From: Pseudobdellovibrionaceae bacterium
Lineage (GTDB): Bacteria > Bdellovibrionota > Bdellovibrionia > Bdellovibrionales > Bdellovibrionaceae
Length of the DNA: 64,000 nt
Assembly: GCA_947449255.1 (NCBI GenBank)
Contig: CANFQX010000014.1
Location: forward strand, 1-64,000
Direction: 5' to 3'
The position numbers and the translations under genes were made by a program. Shown here in pieces: positions 8,191 to 16,061 of the stretch (position 1 is the stretch's first letter; each line of letters opens with the position of its first letter). The notes below the pieces were generated by a model. That model made no database searches, had not been told where the DNA came from, and saw only the letters and a program-made list of their open reading frames with translations.

Positions 8191-8525
8191 GGTTCTTTCC
8201 TCTGCACAGTCTATTAAACAGTTTCTTACGTCATGCCGCCAACACTGGCAAGGCGTCAAAAGCCTGGGTGCAAATAAGTCTTTTGCTAGCCACCGAAAAA
8301 AATGAAATTGCCCATTTTTTTAACAGTGAAGTCCCCTTTTCGGTCTTAAGGAGACCGCCCTCCGCTCTGACCCTACATTGGCTCAGAATGAGAAATTATT
8401 TGCCAATAGTTTCAATATCTTAGCTGATTCTGCTCTCTCTAGGAAATGACCTTTCTGGCCCAAGCCTTGCTCTAGATACTCTGTAGAACCTATTCGTTAT
8501 TTTAAAACCATAAGCGGGAGGCCCC
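8191..8525. other. Intergenic region between divergent genes
   Basis: No gene is seen. It should contain the promoters of the sufE unit (minus) and of the small exported protein (plus). A small perfect hairpin, cggtct-taagg-agaccg, lies at 8341-8357 without a T run. The 17-mer tttcaatatcttagctg lies at 8410-8426 and also occurs 62 bases upstream of the lytic transglycosylase start. Confidence 0.4.
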
Positions 8526-8789
8526 ATGAAACAAATTCTTACAATCTTGATTTTTTCATTCTACTGCAACTCTTTTGCTTGGACTTCTCACAATCAGCCC
8601 GGCAAAGACTATGTCTTTAAATTTAAAATGGCCGACCAAACCTTAGAGCTTAAAGAACAGGCAATCTCCTATGAAGATGCCTATGAAAAAGCGGCAAAAC
8701 AATGCTTTCAATATTTTAAAGGAGCGGCAAAGGTCTCTGAAAATGTCGGTTTAAGCATCATCGATGTCTGTGCCAATCCACGCAGCTAA
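8526..8789 (+). CDS. Small exported protein of unknown function
   Basis: An 87-residue protein with a clear signal peptide (MKQILTILIFSFYCNSFA, cleavage after SFA). The mature part of about 69 residues has two cysteines (in KQCFQYF and DVCANP) that could form a disulfide in the periplasm. GGGAGG lies 4 bases before the ATG, so translation is likely. No family is recognised. Confidence 0.7.
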   Translation: MKQILTILIFSFYCNSFAWTSHNQPGKDYVFKFKMADQTLELKEQAISYEDAYEKAAKQCFQYFKGAAKVSENVGLSIIDVCANPRS

Positions 8790-8907
8790 AAAAGGGCCTG
8801 CTTTTCTAGGATCCTTCATGACTTGAAGCACCGTCTGCCTGAAAAGTCCCTTCCCCCTTGAGGTATTTTGTTTTACATTCAAAAACACCTCCAAGGAGAT
8901 TTTAAAC

Positions 8908-9105
8908 ATGGGCATTCTTAAATCCATCGGTGAATTTTTTATCGGCAAAGATCCAGACATTTTCGACGAAAAAGGAAATGTTGCCCATAAACTTCCAAAA
9001 AGAAAATGGGAAGCTTGGAACAATCGCACAAAAACAGATCCTCAATACAACTGGCGCAATCACACTGGTATTTCCGGATCTAGCAAGAAAAAAATAAATC
9101 AATAG
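8908..9105 (+). CDS. Small basic conserved-type protein of unknown function
   Basis: A 65-residue protein, MGILKSIGEFFIGKDPDIFDE onward, rich in lysine, tryptophan and asparagine, with a possible short amphipathic N-terminal helix and a lysine-rich tail. AAGGAG lies 9 bases before the ATG, which supports it as a real gene. There is no signal peptide. It converges with the lipoprotein gene, leaving 2 bases between stops. No function is proposed. Confidence 0.65.
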   Translation: MGILKSIGEFFIGKDPDIFDEKGNVAHKLPKRKWEAWNNRTKTDPQYNWRNHTGISGSSKKKINQ

Positions 9106-9107
9106 TC

Positions 9108-10424
9108 CTACCACAATGGCGGGTTAATCCCAGGTGGCAAAAAGAACACCCCCGTCTGAAACATCATTTCAATGATGGATTTTGATGTCTTCCGCAAGTC
9201 TCGGCCTTGAGGCGCTCCATTATCAACAATAAAGAGCCCATCATCACTGGCCGAAATATAAGTGTGCCCCGGTGAATTCCCTGATCCATTCATCAATATG
9301 GAACCAGTCAGAGGCTTGTACTTTGCAGTATCCCAAGGAATCCAACCCCCTTTATACAGGGCCATTGAAAAATTAACCACTGCAGCCGAATTCGACCAAA
9401 TCAGTGTATTCCCTTTGGAACTGTTAAAGTCATCACTGACCCGGTAACCAGCCCGCTGATAGGCCTCACGCACAATTTCAGATTGAAACTCTGCACAGGG
9501 CACATTGGAAAATCCGTGACGGACTGAGGTTTGACCGACGGCAATCGACCAAGCTCCATTTTTAGGAACAACAAATGATGACTCATAATCCAGCGAAGCT
9601 TTTTTTGCAGTCACAGCATCCACCATTAAATAAGACTTTGAGGTTGGAACTCTCCGATCAGCTACTTTTTTTAGTTCGGCATAAATGCGCTGTGATTTTT
9701 GCAGATCCGCAGCAGAAAGTTTTCTTGGATCAACACCTTGATTTAATTTTCCCGCAAAACGTTTGATCACTGACTTTGAATAATTAAACTTTGGCTGGCC
9801 GCTGACATTATAGTTTTTGATAAATCCATCACCGGGAGTTCCAGCCGTTAGCGTCGCAAAATCACCATCCACACCTTGCATGACACCAACGATAGAGGCA
9901 AAAATAAAAAGGCCCCCACTGATGCCATTTATTTTATCCAACTTACTTTGGGGGAATTGAGTTTTATTTGCCTCCGGCACTGAAAGCACTCTAATCGGAT
10001 ATATAAACCCAGTGCTCGAGCGCACGATCGCTCCGTTAGAATCACGATAATCCAGATTCTTCGAAGAATAATTGGCAGGCACTTCAACTTGCGCTCCGAC
10101 GGGCAATTCCGCCTGACTTTCCAAAATTCCTGAAATTTCAGACCGTACACTCATTGCCTGATTCAGAATTAAAATATGAGAGCTTGTATCTAAAATCGAA
10201 ATTCCAGTGCTAGAATTTGGATTGCTCCCAAGAGGTGAGGACTCTGGGCTTGGAGCGGCCGTTGCTGTCTCCGTTCCATTTTCATCTATGGCAGAGAGTG
10301 ATTTTTGATTCACTCCGCAACCTACGACTGAAATACCCAATCCTGCGATTGATCCTAAGAAAACTATAACTGCAATCTTCTCGGATATTATTTTTCGACT
10401 TGTTTTTTGAAAGCCATGATTCAT
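9108..10424 (-). CDS. Lipoprotein with a C-terminal NlpC/P60-like cysteine-peptidase signature
   Basis: A 438-residue protein with a type II signal peptide: hydrophobic residues 17-34 and lipobox VVGC with Cys36. A low-complexity Ser/Pro/Thr linker follows (about 45-75). The C-terminal third carries C310 in NVPCAEFQSEIVREAYQRAGY, H387 in SPGHTYISASD and D401-N402 in FIVDNG, in the order and spacing of NlpC/P60-type cysteine peptidases or amidases. That assignment is inference; overall similarity may be low. GGAGG lies 6 bases before the ATG. If correct, it is a membrane-anchored cell-wall hydrolase facing the periplasm or the outside. Confidence 0.65.
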   Translation of the reverse strand: MNHGFQKTSRKIISEKIAVIVFLGSIAGLGISVVGCGVNQKSLSAIDENGTETATAAPSPESSPLGSNPNSSTGISILDTSSHILILNQAMSVRSEISGILESQAELPVGAQVEVPANYSSKNLDYRDSNGAIVRSSTGFIYPIRVLSVPEANKTQFPQSKLDKINGISGGLFIFASIVGVMQGVDGDFATLTAGTPGDGFIKNYNVSGQPKFNYSKSVIKRFAGKLNQGVDPRKLSAADLQKSQRIYAELKKVADRRVPTSKSYLMVDAVTAKKASLDYESSFVVPKNGAWSIAVGQTSVRHGFSNVPCAEFQSEIVREAYQRAGYRVSDDFNSSKGNTLIWSNSAAVVNFSMALYKGGWIPWDTAKYKPLTGSILMNGSGNSPGHTYISASDDGLFIVDNGAPQGRDLRKTSKSIIEMMFQTGVFFLPPGINPPLW

Positions 10425-10619
10425 TGAAAACCTCCATGCCTAAAGGTTTTCGGTCGATCCTGATCAGAAATTGAATGTTTTTTTTACTGCCTATTTTTTT
10501 TCATGAATTTCTGGTAAAACGTCAGATACCTGTGCAAAATATCAGAATGTTTCTTTTATTTTGCAAATAATGTGAGCTTCTGTTCATTCTATTATTTTAT
10601 ATATAACAATGAGGTTTTT

Positions 10620-11663
10620 ATGATTAAGGCCAAAGGATTTGCCGCTATCTCTCCAAAATCTCCTCTGGAGTCTTTTCAATTTGAACGAAGAAATCTGCGC
10701 GACAATGATGTGCATATTGAAATTCAATACTGTGGAGTTTGTCATTCTGATATTCATCAAGTTCGTGATGAATGGGGACCCGGAATCTTCCCCATGGTTC
10801 CTGGACATGAAATTGTTGGCCGAGTGCTTGCTGTCGGAGCTCAAGTGACCAAATTCAAAATCGGCGATCTTGCCGGAGTTGGCTGCATGGTGGACGCTTG
10901 TTTAGATTGCCCCTCTTGCAAAGAAGGCCTCGAGCAATATTGTGAAAATGGTTTTGTAGGAACTTACAATGGCAAAGAAAAAGATGGAACTGGAACCACC
11001 CATGGAGGTTATTCAAATTCAATCGTCACTCGTGAAGAATTTTGTTTAACAATTTCATCGAACTTAAATTTAGCCGCTGTGTCTCCCCTTCTTTGTGCAG
11101 GGATCACAACTTATTCACCGCTGAAGCATTGGAAAGTTTCTAAGGGTCAAAAAGTGGGCGTCATTGGGTTCGGTGGATTAGGACATATGGCTGTCAAGCT
11201 TGCTCACGCCATGGAAGCTCATGTCGTTGTTTTCACGACCTCACCATCAAAAGCCGCCGATGCTCTCCGCCTGGGTGCCCATGAGGTCGTGATCTCCAAG
11301 GACATGACTCAAATGAAAAATCACACCAACAGTTTTGATTTCATCTTGGACACAGTCTCAGCACCTCATGATTATAACATCTACCTCACTTTGCTTCGCC
11401 GAGATGGCAATATGGTTCTCGTTGGTTTGCCCGATAAGCCACCAGAACTTTACCCAGGAGCATTGATCATGGGCCGACGCAAACTTGGTGGCTCTTTGAT
11501 TGGTGGAATCAAAGAAACTCAAGAGATGTTAGACTTCTGCGCCAAACACAATATAGTTTCAGATATTGAACTGATTCCTATTCAAAAAATAAACGAAGCT
11601 TATGAGCGTATGATCAAAGGTGACGTTAAGTATCGCTTTGTCATTGATATGAAGAGTCTATAG
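10620..11663 (+). CDS. Zinc-dependent NAD(P) alcohol dehydrogenase (YahK/CAD type)
   Basis: A 347-residue medium-chain dehydrogenase. Catalytic-zinc residues are C38 in YCGVCHSD, H63-E64 in VPGHEIVG and the later cysteine in SPLLCAGIT; the structural-zinc cysteines C94, C97, C100 and C108 are all present. The Rossmann motif is GVIGFGGLGHMAV, and the following TSPSK suggests NADP preference. Closest in pattern are YahK-like aldehyde reductases and cinnamyl-alcohol dehydrogenases. The start at 10620 is used because GAGG lies 5 bases upstream and the length then matches the family; an upstream frame start at 10572 adds non-conserved residues. Confidence 0.92.
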   Translation: MIKAKGFAAISPKSPLESFQFERRNLRDNDVHIEIQYCGVCHSDIHQVRDEWGPGIFPMVPGHEIVGRVLAVGAQVTKFKIGDLAGVGCMVDACLDCPSCKEGLEQYCENGFVGTYNGKEKDGTGTTHGGYSNSIVTREEFCLTISSNLNLAAVSPLLCAGITTYSPLKHWKVSKGQKVGVIGFGGLGHMAVKLAHAMEAHVVVFTTSPSKAADALRLGAHEVVISKDMTQMKNHTNSFDFILDTVSAPHDYNIYLTLLRRDGNMVLVGLPDKPPELYPGALIMGRRKLGGSLIGGIKETQEMLDFCAKHNIVSDIELIPIQKINEAYERMIKGDVKYRFVIDMKSL

Positions 11664-11889
11664 CTAGGGTCGTGACTGCTCTTTCGCCAATAGCCCAATT
11701 CAAATGTGGCCTTTGAAAAAGTCTGCCGGATTTCTGGCAGCAATCCCTTTATCTTAGGCTTGTTTAGGCTCATGAATTGACGATTTGTGAGTCCGGTTTT
11801 ACAGTATTTCTTATTATTTTAAATAAAAATCATGCAATACTAAAGATCTCTTCACCATTGATTTTTGATTGATTTCTAGAGGACCTATA

Positions 11890-12324
11890 ATGAGTCATGT
11901 TATTGCGAACCAAGAAGCTACAAATCCTGAAGCAGTTGATATTGCATTTTTTAAATTTCCGCAAAAGTGGATTATTCCCAGCGAAATTCGAGCTGCTTTT
12001 TCTGTACAAACAGAAATCAATACCTCTTCACACTTATTGTTGAAGTTGCACATCCATTTCCAAGATGGTAAAAACTGGCTCATTTCGTCTTTTGAAATTG
12101 ATGAGACCGCCGGCAGATACATTGTTTACGGACCCATAGAAGCTGAGTGTATCCATAATGTTGAAGATGAGACTTGCCGGTGGCTAGGTCATATTGGTGA
12201 AGGCCCCGTATTAAGCTTGCGCTCGTCTTCAGAGTTTTTTTTAGATTTTAAAAATGACATTCTGAAAGCTGCGAAGAGCCAAATGTCGAATGCCGAGCAA
12301 ATACGAGCCTACTTTCAAAAATAA
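11890..12324 (+). CDS. Protein of unknown function
   Basis: A 144-residue soluble protein starting MSHVIANQEATNPEA, with AGAGG 7 bases before the ATG. It alternates hydrophobic strands (WLISSFEI, YIVYGPIEAECI) and ends in a helix (KAAKSQMSNAEQIRAYF). Two cysteines lie mid-sequence. No signal peptide and no recognised family. It is monocistronic. Confidence 0.6.
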   Translation: MSHVIANQEATNPEAVDIAFFKFPQKWIIPSEIRAAFSVQTEINTSSHLLLKLHIHFQDGKNWLISSFEIDETAGRYIVYGPIEAECIHNVEDETCRWLGHIGEGPVLSLRSSSEFFLDFKNDILKAAKSQMSNAEQIRAYFQK

Positions 12325-12375
12325 ATGTGATACAAAAACCAAGAAATTTCAGCGCGGCGCTCAATCTGCTCCCGC

Positions 12376-12954
12376 TTACCTTGGATCTTTCACAAATTCA
12401 CACAAAGCCCGACGCTGACTCAAACCACCATTTTGAATGGAGGTCAAAATTGAGCAAGTGTCATAGCCAATGGCTTTTAAATTCTGCTCAATTCTAACGT
12501 AAATATCAGCACCAAGCACCGGCTGACGAGACAATATCCAAGCATATTTCAAGGAAGGGTCACCGACGACAGCATAGGAGTAGTCTGGCGATAAATCCAA
12601 AATCCAATAATCACCACCAAAAGAAAACACCCAGCCAATAATTTTAACAAAGGTCACTTTCAATTTTGAATTTGAGACAATATCCACAACCTTCGCACGC
12701 CCCTCTGCCACTGAACGCTTTCCAGATTCGGTGTCACAGGAGTTCATGACTTTGACCATACCATTGGCTAACAAAGAATAATCGGCCGTTGTATTTCCAA
12801 TGCATTGTTTTTGAAAAAATTGCGGAATGCTTGCAACCTCATACCATTGGCCTAAATATTTATTTAAATCAACATAGGGGACCGTCGTTGGCTCAGCTGC
12901 CCTGCATAAAGACATCGCGGTGAAAGTTAAAAAAGAAAATACAAACTTTTTCAT
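12376..12954 (-). CDS. blc: Exported lipocalin (Blc-like)
   Basis: A 192-residue bacterial lipocalin. A signal peptide (MKKFVFSFLTFTAMSLCRA) precedes the lipocalin hallmark VDLNKYLGQWYEVASIPQFFQ; the GxW motif and the later YAVVGDPSLKYAWILSRQP strand match Blc/apolipoprotein D. The peptide may have no true lipobox, unlike E. coli Blc, so it could be periplasmic rather than membrane-anchored. AAGGAG lies 5 bases before the ATG at 12954, which decides the start over one at 12993. The family binds lysophospholipids or fatty acids in the envelope. Confidence 0.88.
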   Translation of the reverse strand: MKKFVFSFLTFTAMSLCRAAEPTTVPYVDLNKYLGQWYEVASIPQFFQKQCIGNTTADYSLLANGMVKVMNSCDTESGKRSVAEGRAKVVDIVSNSKLKVTFVKIIGWVFSFGGDYWILDLSPDYSYAVVGDPSLKYAWILSRQPVLGADIYVRIEQNLKAIGYDTCSILTSIQNGGLSQRRALCEFVKDPR

Positions 12955-13104
12955 CTTGGCTCCTTTTGAGGTCATCGCCAAAAGTTCTTCCACGGCTCAT
13001 TCCGCGAATCCCTCTTGGCTTGGCAAAACAAACCCCAGTTCATGTAAAATAACAAGCCTTTTTGAGAGCAAGTCCCATGAAATTTTTGCAACCTCTCACT
13101 CACT

Positions 13105-15429
13105 TCACTCATTGATTTGAAAACGATCCTGCAGTGTTCGAAGAAGGTCTTTCAGCTCGCCCTTGGGCTTCACAAAAAATATATCATCCACTTGTCTTCC
13201 CCAAGTGTGAACACGGGCTGAATTGATGCTCACTCCCCCATCACTCAAGGCCCGGGCTGCTGAGGCCAGCAGGCCACCTTGATCTGGTCCTTTAAAGCTG
13301 ATCACCCATTCTTTTTCATCGGCACTGACCACTTGAATGGAATCAAATTTTACCAAAGGAATAGGTCTCTCATTCACTTTCGAGTTTTTTATGATCTGAG
13401 ACAACTGCTGTAAATTTTTTGTAGTCACGACCTGAAACCAATCATAGACGCCAATTTTTGGCAAAGTATGAATAGAAGCATGCCGAACACCCAAACCTAA
13501 AGAGTACAATTGGCTCACGTAATCTGATAAAATACCTTTTCTATCTTTATGGTCATGAAATCGAATCCAAATTTCGCCTTTTTTGGTCTTTAATATTTTT
13601 GGAGGAAGGCTCTCATCTTTCTCTTTAGCCATTTTTTCGGCAGCAATTAAATCTTCAACGAGATCCTTCATATTTAAGCTCTCAATTAAAGCCAATCCTA
13701 GTTCTTCAAAAATCTCTTCAGAAATATTGAGTTTTTTAACTTTACTTAACTTCGCAAAATCAAAATACCCTTGTGCTTTTTTCGACTCCAGATTTTCAAC
13801 TAAATCTTTTAACAGCTTGGCTTTCCAATCATTCCAGGCTTCCGGATTCGTTGCTCGTATATCAATGGCGGTGAATAAGGCCAGGCGGTAAAGCTTTGCG
13901 GATTCAATACCTTTATCTTTAAGCTCCTGCCACACCTTGGGATCCTTAAAATTTTTACGAAAGGCTGCCTGCGAAAGTTCAAGGTGATTTTTAACCATCC
14001 ACTTTACATCTTCGGTAAAAGTTTTAGAAAATTGGAATTGCTTAAAATCACGCTCGACAATTTGCTCTCCCAGTTCGGCATGATGAGAGCTTTCAAGCCC
14101 TTTTGCTAAATCATGATACAGGCAAGCCCAAGAAATAACCTTCCAATCATAATCCGACAGTCTGGTATGTATAAACTTAAGCGGCCCAAGCTGCCTCGGC
14201 TTTTTATAGAGCCTCTTCACTTCACGACAGGCCTGCATAATATGCGAATCAGCGGTAAATCGATGATATTGATCATGCTGAACATATCCCACCAAGCGTC
14301 GTATCTCTGGCACTAATTTGTCAATCAGACGGGATCTAAAAACACTCACTAAAAAATCATCTTCTTCATCAACGTCTAAAAGCTGAACTAAAAGTTTACC
14401 CCTCATTTTGGCATTTTTTGAAATCGTCGCTTCGGAAAAAAAATCGTCGATATGCTCTCTTACTTTTTTCTGAACCAGGACGCTTGAATTATTATGTAAC
14501 ACTTCAAAAAGATCTTCACTTTTTTGAAACTCAATGGAATCTATTTTCTTGACTGTTTTCTCAGAACTTTCAGCTACGGCAACAATCCAATCAGAATAAA
14601 AATGAACCCGAGACAATCCTCTTTGCAGTCCTCGCATAAAATCTTTGTGGGTCTTAAATCCCATCCATTTTCCAAGATCAAATTGCAGAGCACTAGAAAG
14701 TATATCTCCCCCACCAACCAAATGTAACTTTTGGCGGAGAGACAGCAGATAGCTGCGATAATAGGTCAAGACATTGAGTGCATGCCCAGGGTTTTTAAAT
14801 TTTTCTGAAAACAGCTCGTAAATCTGCAAGCCTTGCTCAAGATCGCGCAACCCACCAGGGCCAAATTTGATATTTGGTTCTAAATAATTGGTAATTGAAT
14901 CAAATCGCTTTTCACGATTTTTTCTTTCCTCTTGTAAGGCCTTGAGCAAAATTCGCCTGAAATGATTCTTTTGTGCCCAAATATTTTTTTGTTGCTCGAA
15001 AAGTTTTTGTGCCCCTTCAGGAGTCAATGGCCTGGCTTTCAGTAACGCTAATATATCAAAAGCCTCGACATTCTCGGTCCAATTTTCGGGATTGTGGGGC
15101 ATCCGATAGCGCAGCTTTAGACCCGATTCATGCATCTGATCCACAAAGGCTTTTACCTTTGCCTCTTCGCCGCAAAATAAAATATCAATATCAGACTTTG
15201 GACACAACTCACCCCTAGCCCAAGAACCTAACATGATCGGATGTACGTCGCGCCAAAAGGGAAGACTTTTTAAGTGGTCTTCTAGTTTTACTCCCAGCCA
15301 ATGAGAAAAACCTTGCGACGAAAAACTAAAAGACTGATGAACATCCCCATTGGGAATTGTCAGGGGTGGAGTCAATAATTCGCTAGCAGCTTGTTGTTGT
15401 TCAGCAGTCAAAAATGACTTGTGTGCCAC
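13105..15429 (-). CDS. glnD: GlnD-type bifunctional uridylyltransferase / uridylyl-removing enzyme
   Basis: A 774-residue protein with the GlnD domain order. A nucleotidyltransferase comes first (G68-S69 in MLGSWARGE, D80 and D82 in KSDIDILF), then the GlnD linker domain, an HD phosphohydrolase (CLYHDLAKGLESSHHAELGE, about 440-560), and two ACT domains at the C-terminus. E. coli GlnD has 890 residues, so this is on the short side. It senses glutamine and modifies PII; no glnB lies in the window. The start is GTG at 15429 with GAGG 5 bases upstream. Confidence 0.88.
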   Translation of the reverse strand: MAHKSFLTAEQQQAASELLTPPLTIPNGDVHQSFSFSSQGFSHWLGVKLEDHLKSLPFWRDVHPIMLGSWARGELCPKSDIDILFCGEEAKVKAFVDQMHESGLKLRYRMPHNPENWTENVEAFDILALLKARPLTPEGAQKLFEQQKNIWAQKNHFRRILLKALQEERKNREKRFDSITNYLEPNIKFGPGGLRDLEQGLQIYELFSEKFKNPGHALNVLTYYRSYLLSLRQKLHLVGGGDILSSALQFDLGKWMGFKTHKDFMRGLQRGLSRVHFYSDWIVAVAESSEKTVKKIDSIEFQKSEDLFEVLHNNSSVLVQKKVREHIDDFFSEATISKNAKMRGKLLVQLLDVDEEDDFLVSVFRSRLIDKLVPEIRRLVGYVQHDQYHRFTADSHIMQACREVKRLYKKPRQLGPLKFIHTRLSDYDWKVISWACLYHDLAKGLESSHHAELGEQIVERDFKQFQFSKTFTEDVKWMVKNHLELSQAAFRKNFKDPKVWQELKDKGIESAKLYRLALFTAIDIRATNPEAWNDWKAKLLKDLVENLESKKAQGYFDFAKLSKVKKLNISEEIFEELGLALIESLNMKDLVEDLIAAEKMAKEKDESLPPKILKTKKGEIWIRFHDHKDRKGILSDYVSQLYSLGLGVRHASIHTLPKIGVYDWFQVVTTKNLQQLSQIIKNSKVNERPIPLVKFDSIQVVSADEKEWVISFKGPDQGGLLASAARALSDGGVSINSARVHTWGRQVDDIFFVKPKGELKDLLRTLQDRFQINE

Positions 15430-15485
15430 GAAATCCTCATTTTTTTATTTTAATAAATTCAACTCAATCTATCCCTAAAGAAAAA

Positions 15486-15998
15486 CTAATGAGTCTTCAT
15501 TTTTTTTGCTTCTAATCCGATATGACTGACTTCACTTTCCAGCTCTGCAACTCTTTGTTGAAGTCTAAAAAGTTGAGACTGCAATTCTGAAAATGATTTT
15601 TTAATTGTTCTTAGTTCACTATTGCTTCCACCTTCAGCGGAATCTCTCTGCCCTGATGAGTCCGACTTTTTTCCTGAGACCCCATCGTCGTTGCCAACCA
15701 AACCCGCCCCCATTTTTGCCCGCTGCTGATTGAGTTGTACTAACTGATCAAGATCAGCATCAACACCAGTGTCCTGTTGCGATTCGAGGTTTTGATTTTG
15801 AATAGAATCTGCTGACTTTTTTTCGGTCATGGCTGTGGATGTAATCATCATTTGACGTAAATTTTTAAAACTGGTCAGCATTTTATTGAAATCTGGAGGA
15901 AATCTATTGGTTGCAACAGAAACTGTCACAACCATAATAAAAATCGAAACAAGAAAAGATGTCGCCGCATAAATAGCAATGTTAGAAAGGAATCTCAT
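15486..15998 (-). CDS. Membrane-anchored coiled-coil protein of unknown function
   Basis: A 170-residue protein with one N-terminal membrane helix (about residues 7-29: YAATSFLVSIFIMVVTVSVA), a polar low-complexity middle with Ser/Gly/Asp runs, and a C-terminal coiled coil (SELQSQLFRLQQRVAELESEV). It probably faces the periplasm. The start at 15998 (MRFLSN) is supported by GAGG 6 bases upstream, better than the ATG at 16016. It lies between mutS and glnD in the same orientation. No family recognised. Confidence 0.65.
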   Translation of the reverse strand: MRFLSNIAIYAATSFLVSIFIMVVTVSVATNRFPPDFNKMLTSFKNLRQMMITSTAMTEKKSADSIQNQNLESQQDTGVDADLDQLVQLNQQRAKMGAGLVGNDDGVSGKKSDSSGQRDSAEGGSNSELRTIKKSFSELQSQLFRLQQRVAELESEVSHIGLEAKKMKTH

Positions 15999-16061
15999 TT
16001 CTGGCCTCAAAGACATAAAAACTTAAATTTACTCAAAAAAACTGAATAAATTTATTATACC

